64,000 nucleotides of DNA from Paenibacillus sp. FSL H8-0537. Its GTDB lineage: Bacteria > Bacillota > Bacilli > Paenibacillales > Paenibacillaceae. The notes beneath the pieces are model-generated. The model was not told the origin of the DNA and ran no database searches. It saw only the letters and a program-made list of their open reading frames with translations. Location of the stretch: positions 5,322,001 to 5,386,000 of the forward strand of contig NZ_CP150290.1 of assembly GCF_038051995.1 (NCBI RefSeq). The letters run 5' to 3'. Below are positions 44,952-53,786 of the stretch, one piece after another; the first letter of the stretch is position 1; each line of letters opens with the position of its first letter. The position numbers were made by a program, and so were the translations under genes.

Positions 44952-46736
44952 TTATTCCTCCGTCATCTCCAGGAACAGCTTTACATCGGCAGTCGTCAAA
45001 GCGACCGCTTCACGCCAGAAATCCGGTTCCTCCAAGTTGACGCCCAAATGCTTTTGCGCTAAATCCTCAACTGTCATGCGGCCGGTATCTTGCAGCAGCG
45101 CCACATAGCGGTCAGCAAAAGCTGCTCCTTCCTTCACTGCCCGTGCGTAAATGCCCGCGCTGAACAAGTAGCCGAACGTATACGGGAAGTTGTAGAAAGG
45201 CACATCCGTAAAGTAGAAATGCAGCTTCGATGCCCAGAACAACGGATGCACCTGTCCGAATGCGCCGCAGAATGCTTCATGCTGCGCTTCCTCCATCAGC
45301 TTGTTCAGCTCTTCCACGGTCAGCATGCCTTCGGCACGACGCTCATAGAAACGCGTCTCGAATAAAAACCGCGCATGAATATCCATGAAAAAGGACACCG
45401 CGCTGCTCAATTTTTCTTCCAGCAGAGCGATTTTCTCATCTTTGTCCGTAGCAGCCTTGAGCGCGGAATCCGATACGATCAGCTCTGCGAACGTCGAGGC
45501 TGTTTCTGCCACATTCATCGCATATTCCTGCGAATAGGCTGGCAAATCATTCATGACATGCTGATGGTAAGCATGTCCAAGCTCATGCGCGAGTGTCGAC
45601 ACATTCGATGCTGTACCCGAATACGTCATAAAAATTCTTGTCTCTTTGCTTTTCGGCAAAGAAGTACAGAAGCCTCCAGGACGTTTGCCCGGACGATCCT
45701 CAACCTCGATCCATTTATCTACAAATGCTTTTTCCGAAAAAGCGGCCAGCTCCGGGCTGAACTTCGCAAACTGCTCCAAAATTTGCGCCGCGCCCTCGTC
45801 GTAGCTGACAACCTTCTCCGCCGTACCGATGGACGCATACATGTCGTGCCAATCCATCTGCTCGACACCAAGCAGCTTCGCTTTGCGCTGCATATATTTG
45901 ACCAGCTCCGGCTTGCCCTCATTGATCGCCGACCACATGGCCCCGATCGTCTTCTCGCTCATCCGGTTCATTTGCAGCGGCTCCTTGAGCGCCGAATCCC
46001 AGCCGCGCTTGCCATACAATTTCAGGCGGAAGCCCGATATTCGGTTCAAGGCGTCTGCGCACAGATCAGCCTGTTCGCCCCATTCCCGTTCCCACTCGGC
46101 AAAAGCCGCCTGCCGCACCGTACGGTCGCTAGCTGACAGCTTATTAAACATCTGTCCTGCCGAAAGCTCGCGCTTCTCGCCATCTGCATCGACATCATTA
46201 AATTTCGCCCGCGATACGACGAGATTGTACAAATCTCCCCAGCCATGATAGCCGTCCACCGCCATATCTTCGATTAAAGACTCCAGCTCCGGAGACAGCT
46301 TCTCCTTCGCCTGCTCGCGGCGCTCCGTCAAGCTGAATGCAATCTCAGCCGCTGGCCCTTCGCTGATCCACGCTGCCCAGCTGGCATCGTCCACACTCCG
46401 CAGCACATTATCGTAGCGCGTCAGCGCGCCCTGAAAAGCCGCATTCAATGTTTTAATGCGATCATTCAGAGCAGTTGCCGCCTTGTCCTTCATATTTTGC
46501 GCGGTCAAGCAAGCTACGAATGAATCCGACTGGCGCATCCGCAGCAAAACCGACTGTACAAGCTCCGTTGCCTTGTTTAAATATGTAGCTCCCTCCTGCG
46601 GTGCTGCCAGCAGCTCCTCTAGCTCCGACAGTTCCTGCTGCACCGCAGCCAGCTCCGCTGCAAAAGCCTCCGAGCCCGCTCCTCCTGCATAAATAGAGTC
46701 CAAATTCCATGTTAATGAATAATGACCAACTGACAT
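44952..46736 (-). CDS. pepF: Oligoendopeptidase F (M3 family)
   Basis: A 594-residue cytoplasmic zinc peptidase with the HELGH motif at 384-388 and the downstream metal-ligand region. It degrades short peptides. Length and architecture are normal for the M3B clan. It is a single gene between a terminator and a divergent YycC-like gene; the 163 bases upstream hold the two promoters. Confidence 0.93.
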   Translation of the reverse strand: MSVGHYSLTWNLDSIYAGGAGSEAFAAELAAVQQELSELEELLAAPQEGATYLNKATELVQSVLLRMRQSDSFVACLTAQNMKDKAATALNDRIKTLNAAFQGALTRYDNVLRSVDDASWAAWISEGPAAEIAFSLTERREQAKEKLSPELESLIEDMAVDGYHGWGDLYNLVVSRAKFNDVDADGEKRELSAGQMFNKLSASDRTVRQAAFAEWEREWGEQADLCADALNRISGFRLKLYGKRGWDSALKEPLQMNRMSEKTIGAMWSAINEGKPELVKYMQRKAKLLGVEQMDWHDMYASIGTAEKVVSYDEGAAQILEQFAKFSPELAAFSEKAFVDKWIEVEDRPGKRPGGFCTSLPKSKETRIFMTYSGTASNVSTLAHELGHAYHQHVMNDLPAYSQEYAMNVAETASTFAELIVSDSALKAATDKDEKIALLEEKLSSAVSFFMDIHARFLFETRFYERRAEGMLTVEELNKLMEEAQHEAFCGAFGQVHPLFWASKLHFYFTDVPFYNFPYTFGYLFSAGIYARAVKEGAAFADRYVALLQDTGRMTVEDLAQKHLGVNLEEPDFWREAVALTTADVKLFLEMTEE

Positions 46737-46899
46737 TCGCCTATCTCCTCTCCTTGCCCAATCATCAGCCTATTAATAGGTGTGAAACTTATAATTGCTT
46801 CTATTTCACTAAAAACCGCCCGCAAGATTCGCTTTTCATTTGCGCATTCTCCGGAGGCGGTGTATAACTTAATTATATACAGATTGGAGGATTTCTACC

Positions 46900-47100
46900 A
46901 TGTCCCAGCCTTTACAAATTTCAGCGGATACCGCAATCAAGCTGTCTAAGCAGCTCGGCATACCGATTGAACACTTAATGCATATGCCAAAGCACATTTT
47001 GCTGCAAAAGCTCGGGGAGCTCGCCAAAGCCGAAGCACAGGCGAGCGCAGCCGCTGCGAACCCTTCTGAAGATGAAGCTTCAGGAGACAAGCCTGTATGA
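46900..47100 (+). CDS. YycC-like protein
   Basis: A 66-residue protein whose first 45 residues (LQISADTAIKLSKQLGIPIE, then HLMHMPKHILLQKL) match the pattern of YycC of Bacillus. The function is unknown; the C-terminal third is low-complexity Ala/Glu. GGAGG is nine bases before the ATG. Its stop overlaps the next start as ATGA. Confidence 0.82.
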   Translation: MSQPLQISADTAIKLSKQLGIPIEHLMHMPKHILLQKLGELAKAEAQASAAAANPSEDEASGDKPV

Positions 47101-47339
47101 TTCCGTTTGAGAACACCTGGCCCTACGACATCATCATGAATGATATCTATGTACATGCTTGTCCATTTTGCCAGGCCAGCAATGTGTTACTCCCGATTCG
47201 TCCCAAGGAAATTCCGCTCATTCAGCAAGGCAAAAAAAAGCTGCTGGTCTTTCCCTGCTGCCACAACCGAGTAACGATCATCGATGTAGATGGCGACTAT
47301 TTGCTGGCAACTGAGCGCTTGCGCAAGCTAGGCAGCTAA
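47097..47339 (+). CDS. Small zinc-ribbon-like hypothetical protein
   Basis: An 80-residue protein with C22-P-F-C25 and C54-C55-H, a likely zinc site. The family is not recognised. It is translationally coupled to the YycC-like gene, suggesting a joint role. The 213 bases after it hold only a terminator hairpin. Confidence 0.65.
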   Translation: MIPFENTWPYDIIMNDIYVHACPFCQASNVLLPIRPKEIPLIQQGKKKLLVFPCCHNRVTIIDVDGDYLLATERLRKLGS

Positions 47340-47470
47340 CCAGGCAGCGCGGACAAGCCCTCCAAGCCTTTTATGAAAAATAGAGCGCCTGTCCCTTGTC
47401 TGAAGCCTCCTGCTCCCGTTCAACTAAATCAGGCTAGCAGGCAATTGCCCGCTGGCCTCACAGCAAAAAC

Positions 47471-47519
47471 AAGAAGCTTCCGCACCCGCTGCTTACAGCG
47501 GAAATGCGAAAGCTTCTTT
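47471..47519. terminator. Terminator between convergent genes
   Basis: GAAGCTT-CCGC and GCGA-AAGCTTC arms pair around a CCGCTG/CAGCGG inner stem. T-rich stretches lie on both sides. It serves the DUF2225 gene on the minus strand and may serve the plus-strand pair. Confidence 0.75.
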
Positions 47520-47552
47520 ATTTGTACCAGACTGCTTCATGCCTGATTCGTA

Positions 47553-48260
47553 TTAAGCAGATGTCAGTTCGCCATGCGGCTCTTGCTCCAGCATTCTGCT
47601 CGTTTCCTGCTCCTCGCGAATGAGCTGCCATTGCTCGCGGCTTGCCCGTATCATCGCGGCATCCATAATGCGCTTGTCATTCACGATGCGCGAGAACCAG
47701 CGCACAGCCTCAGCACGTTCGCCGATGCGTCTGTTCAGCTCGCCAATCAAATACATCAGCTTAGCGCCATTAAGCTCCGCGCCTTCCCCTTCAAAAACTC
47801 TTAAATAGGCTTGCAGCGCAAATCTCAGAAACCGCTGCTCTTCGGCGTGGTTGCCTTCATAGCGGTACAACCATGCAATGTGATGCAAAATGCCAGCGAT
47901 AACACGTTGGGACTCGCTCACCGATTGGGCCGACAACAGCGCCAGCTTGTACGTAGCCATAGCCTGTTGAAGTGTGCGCTCTCCGCTAAACTCACGTGCA
48001 GCCCAGCGCGAGCCAATATTTTCATAATAGCTCATCTTCTGTTTATCGCTCAGCCGTTCCGTTCCATTCTCCGTCGACGCATAGCCGCATGTTGGGCATA
48101 CGCGAACGACATAATAATCGGGATTTATATCCGCTTTATAATATCCGCAGAAGTCTGTGTCTGACTTCACCGCTTTCTTAAAACTAGGACGCACGCGCGA
48201 GGTTATAAAGCTTGTCTCACAGCAAATGCATTGTACTTTCGTTTCGTATAGCGGTTCCAT
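47553..48260 (-). CDS. DUF2225 protein
   Basis: A 235-residue protein with Cys clusters at 11-14 and 55-58 (VCPTCGYA) and a helical C-terminal part that may form TPR-like repeats, the layout of DUF2225. Function unknown. ATG 48260 is favoured; GTG three codons upstream sits too near the GGAGAT site. It follows the haemoglobin gene by 14 bases and is probably cotranscribed. Confidence 0.82.
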   Translation of the reverse strand: MEPLYETKVQCICCETSFITSRVRPSFKKAVKSDTDFCGYYKADINPDYYVVRVCPTCGYASTENGTERLSDKQKMSYYENIGSRWAAREFSGERTLQQAMATYKLALLSAQSVSESQRVIAGILHHIAWLYRYEGNHAEEQRFLRFALQAYLRVFEGEGAELNGAKLMYLIGELNRRIGERAEAVRWFSRIVNDKRIMDAAMIRASREQWQLIREEQETSRMLEQEPHGELTSA

Positions 48261-48274
48261 ACAGACCACATCTC

Positions 48275-48661
48275 CTATTCCGGTGTGTTTACAAAATGAT
48301 GGGCAGGTCCTGATAGTCGTTCAATTACAAATTGTCTTAGCTCGTCCTCAATGCCTACTTCCTGTAGCGCTCTGTTCATACAATCGAGCCAAGCCTCAGC
48401 ACGCTGTGGCGTAATCTCGAAAGGCATATGCCGAGCACGCATCATCGGATGGCCGAAAGCATCAGAAAACAGCGTTGGCCCTCCAAAAAACTGGGTGAGA
48501 AACATGTGCTGCTTCTCCATAACCGGATTAATATCTTCCGGAAACAGCGGACCAAGAAGGGGATGAGCTTGTACCTTCGGGTAAAATGCTTCCACAATAA
48601 GTCTTAAAGACCTATCTCCTCCAAGTGCTTCATAGAGGCTTATATTCCTATTCATCGTCAT
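48275..48661 (-). CDS. Group II truncated haemoglobin
   Basis: A 128-residue 2-on-2 globin with proximal His78 in RARHMPF, Trp91 at G8 and FFGGPTLFSDAFG. It binds oxygen or detoxifies peroxide and nitric oxide, as for YjbI in Bacillus. ATG 48661 has GGAG six bases upstream. Here it heads a two-gene transcript with DUF2225. Confidence 0.92.
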   Translation of the reverse strand: MTMNRNISLYEALGGDRSLRLIVEAFYPKVQAHPLLGPLFPEDINPVMEKQHMFLTQFFGGPTLFSDAFGHPMMRARHMPFEITPQRAEAWLDCMNRALQEVGIEDELRQFVIERLSGPAHHFVNTPE

Positions 48662-48923
48662 TTTCAGCTCCAATTAGTAGGTATTTAGTATTATATCACA
48701 GAAAAATTTGGCTGTCTCAACAATTTTGCCTCGTATCACCCTCCTTCCGGCCCCTTTGTCCCGGTTCGTTCTGGGCCATAAGCCTATTATAATATAATTA
48801 AGCTTGCTTTTAATTTCTATTCCCATCTAAAAGCGGCGAATTCGTGATTAATCAGACGTTATTTGAACAGCTTGCTTGCTCATTTTTACGAGCTTCACTA
48901 CAAGGTCAATGAGGCAGGCAGCA

Positions 48924-48966
48924 CAAAAAAAGACGGCACAGCGCTTAACTAGCAGCTGTACCGCCT
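48924..48966 (-). terminator. Terminator downstream of the TetR gene
   Basis: AAGGCGG-x-ACAGC pairs with GCTGT-x-CCG-x-CTT, followed by seven T on the minus strand, 150 bases past the regulator stop. The rest of 48662-49112 shows no gene. Confidence 0.8.
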
Positions 48967-49112
48967 TAATTTTCAAGCTTACAAGCCTTATTCTGCGTAT
49001 CTGCTTTAAAAAAATCGGGCAGAAACATGTCATGTTTTCCGTCCAACTTTTTTATTCTTTCGCTTTGCATTTGCATAGGTGCCATTCGACATGAAGCTCT
49101 CGCCTCGCAACT

Positions 49113-49700
49113 TTAAAGAGCTTGCAATATACTTCTAATTACTTGTTTGGCCTGCTCCCGGGCACGCGCCGGATCGTCTGATTCGGCAATGCCGATCCCC
49201 GCTTCCGTTACCGCGCCAAACAGCATATAGGCGGGCATGTCCAAAGGCTGCCTCTTCATAAGTCCCGCTTCCATTAATTGCTCCAGCAGCAAAGTCGACA
49301 AACCAACCACGCTTTGCCGCTCCTTCTCCCGCCATTCCGTCCAGCCCAGCACTACCGGTGCGTCCCTCAATACGATTTGCCGATACTCCTTGTCAAGGCA
49401 TCCCTCCAAATACGTATCGATGGCGGTCAACGCTTTTTCCCACGGGTCGCTCTTTTGTGCAATGGTCGTTGCGATTTGCTGCACCATACGATTTAGAAGC
49501 CGATCCACCACCTGGGCAAACAAATCTTTTTTATCCTTGAAATAGTAGTAGACTGCTCCTTTCGTCAGTTGTTCCCGTCTTACAACTTCATCAATTGAAG
49601 TTCCCGCATAGCCGTATTCGGCAAATTGCAATTGCGCCTGCTGCAGCAATGCTTCCTTCGTCCATTCGGCATCTTGTTTTTTTCGTCGTTTTTCGCTCAT
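49113..49700 (-). CDS. TetR-family repressor
   Basis: A 195-residue regulator: the N-terminal helix-turn-helix (YGYAGTSIDEVVRREQLTKG, then AVYYYFKDKKDLF) is classic TetR, followed by a ligand-binding domain. It is divergent from the hydrolase gene with a long dyad between them, so it probably represses both. ATG 49700 begins the usual N-terminal arm; the longer frame crosses the operator. Confidence 0.92.
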   Translation of the reverse strand: MSEKRRKKQDAEWTKEALLQQAQLQFAEYGYAGTSIDEVVRREQLTKGAVYYYFKDKKDLFAQVVDRLLNRMVQQIATTIAQKSDPWEKALTAIDTYLEGCLDKEYRQIVLRDAPVVLGWTEWREKERQSVVGLSTLLLEQLMEAGLMKRQPLDMPAYMLFGAVTEAGIGIAESDDPARAREQAKQVIRSILQAL

Positions 49701-49749
49701 ACCTGTATTATAACTGCTGAACCGCCTATTTGGAAAAGCTTTAGCCCGC

Positions 49750-49788
49750 AACATACTCTTGGTATGTATAACATACCGAGAGTATGTT
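49750..49788. promoter_or_regulatory. Operator dyad between TetR and hydrolase genes
   Basis: AACATACTCTTGGTATGT and its inverted copy ACATACCGAGAGTATGTT match at 17 of 18 positions around a three-base centre. Each arm also has an internal CATAC/GTATG dyad, so two dimers could bind, as for QacR-type repressors. Confidence 0.85.
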
Positions 49789-49819
49789 ATACTTTCTGCA
49801 CAACCAAATGGGGAGGCTG

Positions 49820-50677
49820 ATGCGATTGAAAACATTAACCATTGAGGCAGGCACCATTCGCTACCGGGATGAGGGCTGCGGCAGAACCATCATTTTTTTG
49901 CACGGAGCTTTGAGCAACGGACATACATGGCGGAAAGTTGTTCCACTCTTGTCGAGCGAATTTCGCTGCATCGTTCCCGACCTTCCGCTTGGCGGTCATG
50001 CCATTCCGCTTGCCCACAAGGCGGATCTTTCGCCGCACGGCGTTGCGCTCATTCTAGAACAGTTTATCGAAGCCCTGAAGCTTGACAACATCGTTCTTGT
50101 CGGCAATGACACGGGAGGCGCTTACGGGCAAGTTTTTGCATCGCTTTATCCGGATCGTGTTTCTCATCTTCTTCTGTGCAACACCGATGCATTTGAGGTT
50201 TTCCCTCCCAAGGCGTTTGCCTCGCTGAAAGCCGGTGTCCGCATTCCCGGCTTTACGTGGCTCATGGCCCAATTATTCCGTTGCAAAGCTTTGCTTACAA
50301 CGCCTCTCGTGCTTGGCCTCCTCTCTCATCGCCTGACCAAGCATGAGGCGTCCACGCTCTATATTTCATCGTTTATTAGGCAACGCGGCATTCGGGCCGA
50401 CTTCAGGAAGGTTGTAAAGGGATGGTCTCCCCGCATCACGCTACAGGCTGCCGAGCAGCTTCGCCAATTTCGCCAACCGGTGCTTGTCCTATGGGGAGCC
50501 GACGACGACAAGCTGTTTCCGCAGCAATTGGGGCTGCGGGTCGACGCTATTTTTCAACAGTCCACCTTCAAGCTGATACAAAACTCGCGTACATATGTCC
50601 AAGAGGATCAGCCAGAGGCCTTTGCAACTGAGCTCGCACATTGGCTAAACAACGCCTCTTCCGAACTCGTCCGTTAG
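49820..50677 (+). CDS. Alpha/beta hydrolase with Asp nucleophile and altered His site
   Basis: A 285-residue alpha/beta hydrolase: oxyanion-hole HGALSNG (about 28-34), nucleophile elbow GNDTGG with Asp97 as in haloalkane dehalogenases and epoxide hydrolases, and an acid region VLWGADDDKLFP. The catalytic His, expected as G-H-F before QEDQPE, reads R-T-Y, so the triad seems broken. ATG 49820 follows GGGGAGG closely; TTG 49826 is possible. It is controlled by the divergent TetR repressor. Confidence 0.85.
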   Translation: MRLKTLTIEAGTIRYRDEGCGRTIIFLHGALSNGHTWRKVVPLLSSEFRCIVPDLPLGGHAIPLAHKADLSPHGVALILEQFIEALKLDNIVLVGNDTGGAYGQVFASLYPDRVSHLLLCNTDAFEVFPPKAFASLKAGVRIPGFTWLMAQLFRCKALLTTPLVLGLLSHRLTKHEASTLYISSFIRQRGIRADFRKVVKGWSPRITLQAAEQLRQFRQPVLVLWGADDDKLFPQQLGLRVDAIFQQSTFKLIQNSRTYVQEDQPEAFATELAHWLNNASSELVR

Positions 50678-50701
50678 TTGCCATAGAACCCCTTAGACTG
50701 A

Positions 50702-51209
50702 CCAAATTGACAAAATCGGGAAAGCTGCTGCCCGTCGCTTCTGTAATCAGGCGGCTCAAGTAAGGCGGACTAATCGTCAGCTTCTCTGCAAGACCATTCA
50801 AGGAAAGCGTCTGGTCACCGAAATGGTTGCGGATATATGCGATGGCTTCGCTGGCCAAATTTCGGGTTTGCACCGTATTTAAATCGTTCAGCTTCCCAAA
50901 TGCATCAAAACACAGCTTCTCCAGCCAGGCCCGCAGCTCAGCGTGACTGCGTATACGCCAAATGCGCTGATAATGATCGAGGAAATCCGCATGCCGCGTT
51001 ATGCTCTCGGCAAGACCGGTTTTCGCTATTTTCTGAAGATCGGAGGCCAGCTTGGACAACGCAACCGTCGCTTGCTCTACTTTGTAGCTGCATGCTGCTG
51101 CAAGCATACGCTCGACCGCTTTGGGCAGCAGCTCCCGGTCCTGGCTTCTGACCGCTTGAAGCACAAATTCAAGCGTGCTGTCAGGTACGGAGCTGCTGTT
51201 CAAATGCAT
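50702..51209 (-). pseudogene. AraC-family regulator remnant, truncated
   Basis: An open frame of about 169 codons resembling the linker and first helix-turn-helix of a YesN/AraC-type regulator (IRNHFGDQTLSLNGLAEKLT, then ISPPYLSRLITEATG). Homology ends at FPDFVNL, where the second helix-turn-helix should follow; the frame runs on into sequence antisense to the hydrolase. The N-terminal part is also shorter than in such proteins. It looks like a broken gene cut by arrival of the TetR/hydrolase pair. Confidence 0.7.
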
Positions 51210-51235
51210 GATGTCATCTGCAAAGCCGTTATATG

Positions 51236-51266
51236 AAAAAAGGCCCGCATATCCATATGCGGGCTT
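51236..51266 (-). terminator. Terminator after the small membrane peptide gene
   Basis: A perfect 10-base stem GCCCGCATAT/ATATGCGGGC followed by six T on the minus strand, 22 bases past the stop of the 32-residue gene. Confidence 0.85.
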
Positions 51267-51287
51267 TGTGAAAGTATAAGGTTTATT

Positions 51288-51386
51288 TTAGTGGTAGCCT
51301 TCGTAGTCCTCTTCTCCTGGTGCTGTAAGCGATTCCCTAATTACATAGACGAAAGCACAGACGAGGATGCCAGCGATTATACTCAT
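51288..51386 (-). CDS. Small membrane peptide, 32 residues
   Basis: ATG 51386 follows GGAG at eight bases. The product begins MSIIAGILVCAFVYVIRESL, a single hydrophobic helix, and ends in an acidic tail with GEEDYEGYH. A strong terminator follows at once, which supports a real gene. It resembles the tiny membrane proteins common in sporulating Bacillales, but no family is recognised. An ATG two codons upstream is less well spaced. Confidence 0.65.
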   Translation of the reverse strand: MSIIAGILVCAFVYVIRESLTAPGEEDYEGYH

Positions 51387-51639
51387 TCCCATCACTCCAA
51401 GCATTCAAAGGTAATTCTATTGTACCATAAAATAATCCCGCGTCCACCCTTTTTGCAAGCGTTTTCTTTCTGGGACTAAAAATATTTTTATAGGCTTTTC
51501 CTCCTTTGCAAGTGATGGATGTCCTAGTTTGTGCATAAAGATGATAAAAGGACTTCTGCCGGGCCTACGGGCTGCTTGCCTATTTACCGGGACAAGTCCC
51601 TTTGACTGTGAAGCGCCATTTTGAGGGGAGGACTTGACC

Positions 51640-52812
51640 ATGCTGCGCACGCTCTCGCATCCCGCTGCCTTAACAGGATTAGCCGCTGTGTTCCTTACCC
51701 TGTTAATGGCCGTATTTCCGAATGAAGCGCTGGAATCTGCCCTGCGAGGCTTATCGATATGGTGGCAGGTGCTGTTTCCTGCCCTTTTCCCCTTCTTCGT
51801 CATTTCCGAGCTGCTGCTTGGCTTCGGCATCGTCCATTTTTTCGGCAAGCTGCTGGACCCGCTCATGCGCCCGCTGTTCAAGCTCCCGGGTATTGGCAGC
51901 TTCGTTGTGGCAATGGGCTATATATCAGGCTACCCGGTTGGCGCCAGACTGACAGCCAAGCTCTATGAGCAGCAGCTCATCAACCGTACAGAGGGAGAAC
52001 GGCTTGTCGCCTTTACGACGACATCCGATCCCATCTTCCTAATCGGCGCCGTATCCGTGGGCTTCTTCCACAATGCTGCTTTGGCGCCTGTGCTAGCCGC
52101 CGCCCATTATGGCGGCGCGCTCATCATCGGCCTGCTCATGCGCTTCCACGACCCGCATGCGCCGATTACCGAAGCCCGGCGCAGCAGCAGCCTGTCCGAT
52201 TCTGGCACAAAGCCCGGCTCGGCAGGCCATCAGCCGCTGAATACGACAACATCTTCGCAGCACTTGCAGCACTCACAACATTCACAGCACTTGCAGCACC
52301 CACGCTCGCTGCGCCGTTCTCGCCTTGCGGAAGCGCTGAAGGCGATGCATGAGGCACGCCTGCTTGACAGGCGAGGCCTCGGCCAGCTGCTGCAGGAGGC
52401 GATTCAATCCGCGCTGCGGCTAATGATCGTCGTCGGCGGCCTCGTTGTTTTTTTCTCCGTCATTATGGAGATGCTGACATCAGCCGGCCTGATTACCGTG
52501 CTTGCTGCTATGCTGCGGCAGCTGTTCGAGCTGGTTGGGCTTCCGCCCGCCCTCGCTGATGCCGCCATCTTCGGCCTGTTCGAAGTAACGCTCGGCGCCC
52601 GCGCCGCAGGTGAAGCTGGCACAGGCCTGCTGCATCAAACGGCAATCGCAGCCTGGGTGCTGTCATGGGGAGGCTTATCCGTCCACGCCCAGGTGGCCAG
52701 CCTCGTCAGCAAAACCGATATGCGCTACAAGCCGCTTATGCTCGCAAGGCTGCTGCACGGCTTTATCGCATTTGGGCTCGTTTATGCGTTATGGGGATGG
52801 CTCGGGCCCTAA
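51640..52812 (+). CDS. ylbJ: Sporulation integral membrane protein YlbJ
   Basis: A 390-residue nucleoside-recognition (gate) domain membrane protein with about eight hydrophobic segments and GYISGYPVGARLTAKLYE, typical of YlbJ, which is needed for spore formation in Bacillus. The central loop carries a His/Gln-rich insertion encoded by nine-base repeats (52258-52302). ATG 51640 has GGAGG eight bases upstream. Confidence 0.87.
   Translation: MLRTLSHPAALTGLAAVFLTLLMAVFPNEALESALRGLSIWWQVLFPALFPFFVISELLLGFGIVHFFGKLLDPLMRPLFKLPGIGSFVVAMGYISGYPVGARLTAKLYEQQLINRTEGERLVAFTTTSDPIFLIGAVSVGFFHNAALAPVLAAAHYGGALIIGLLMRFHDPHAPITEARRSSSLSDSGTKPGSAGHQPLNTTTSSQHLQHSQHSQHLQHPRSLRRSRLAEALKAMHEARLLDRRGLGQLLQEAIQSALRLMIVVGGLVVFFSVIMEMLTSAGLITVLAAMLRQLFELVGLPPALADAAIFGLFEVTLGARAAGEAGTGLLHQTAIAAWVLSWGGLSVHAQVASLVSKTDMRYKPLMLARLLHGFIAFGLVYALWGWLGP
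52258..52302. repeat. Five 9-base repeats inside ylbJ
   Basis: Units CAGCACTTG, CAGCACTCA, CAACATTCA, CAGCACTTG and CAGCACCCA encode repeated Gln-His-Leu/Ser/Pro in a loop between membrane segments. They remain in frame on gain or loss. Confidence 0.85.
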
Positions 52813-52919
52813 TACCCAGATTTCTCGGATGAAATGTGCTGCGCACATTGAATTTACGGCTGTATTCCGATATCATTTAAGGGAACGTAACCAGAAGATT
52901 TGAAAAGGGGCTGCATTCC

Positions 52920-53717
52920 TTGAAATATGCCGTTATCGACAGAGGCGATTCCATATCCCAGTCACTGGCGGAACAGTTCCATACGCTCGCAGCGGAGCGC
53001 GGCTTCAACCGAAATGACGACGCGCCTGAAATTGTCGTATCCATAGGTGGAGACGGCACGCTGCTGCAGGCTTTTCACAAATATGTTGATCGCATTATGG
53101 ATGTCGCCTTTGTAGGGGTACATACCGGACATTTGGGCTTTTATGCCGACTGGCAAAAAAATGAGCTTCCCGAGCTCGTCGCTTTAATGGCCGAGAAGGA
53201 GCTTAGCATCGTCCGCTATCCGCTCGCGGAAATCGAGGTCGAGACGACCGAGGGAAAATTTCATTATATGGCGCTGAACGAGTTCACGCTTAAAGGGGTA
53301 GACGGCACGCTCGTCGCTCAAATCAATGTCAATGATGAGCCCTTCGAAATGTTCCGTGGCGATGGTATCGTTATTTCGACGCCTTCAGGCAGTACCGCCT
53401 ATAATAAAAGCGTCGGGGGCGCTATCGTCCATCCGTCCATTGCCTCAATACAAATTGCCGAGATTGCTTCTATTAACAATCGCGTTTTCCGGACGCTGGG
53501 CTCTTCGCTGCTGCTGCCGCAGCATCACCACTGCGACATTATCTCGAAGAAAAACCAGCGGATGCTGTTGACTATCGACCAGCTCAGCATATTGCGCAGC
53601 GACATTTTATCCATACGCTGCAATGTGTCCAGCCGCAAGGTCAGCTTCGCCCGCTATCGCCCATTCCCGTTCTGGAATCGCGTCCGCGATGCCTTCGTGG
53701 ATATGCACGAAGTCTAA
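52920..53717 (+). CDS. nadK: NAD kinase
   Basis: A 265-residue NAD kinase (NAD to NADP) with GGDGT at 43-47 and the N-E-F-T and TPSGSTAYNKSVGG motifs. Normal family length. The start is TTG at 52920, nine bases after AAGGGG. It is monocistronic and ends at a strong terminator. Confidence 0.94.
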   Translation: MKYAVIDRGDSISQSLAEQFHTLAAERGFNRNDDAPEIVVSIGGDGTLLQAFHKYVDRIMDVAFVGVHTGHLGFYADWQKNELPELVALMAEKELSIVRYPLAEIEVETTEGKFHYMALNEFTLKGVDGTLVAQINVNDEPFEMFRGDGIVISTPSGSTAYNKSVGGAIVHPSIASIQIAEIASINNRVFRTLGSSLLLPQHHHCDIISKKNQRMLLTIDQLSILRSDILSIRCNVSSRKVSFARYRPFPFWNRVRDAFVDMHEV

Positions 53718-53737
53718 ATCTGAGCAAGCGCCGAATA

Positions 53738-53786
53738 AAGAAGCTGCCCCTCAGGCAATTAGCCTGCAGGGCAGCTTCTTTTTTTT
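53738..53786. terminator. Terminator between nadK and the AraC gene
   Basis: AAGAAGCTGCCC pairs with GGGCAGCTTCTT, with an inner GGC/GCC stem and eight T on the plus strand. It touches the AraC stop and can end both transcripts. Confidence 0.9.

Noticed and set aside
45375..46136. A 253-residue plus-strand frame antisense to pepF
   Set aside because: The opposite strand encodes a complete, well-conserved peptidase; the plus frame is its shadow.
48848..49033. A 61-residue minus-strand frame
   Set aside because: It runs straight through the terminator of the TetR gene and has no ribosome site.
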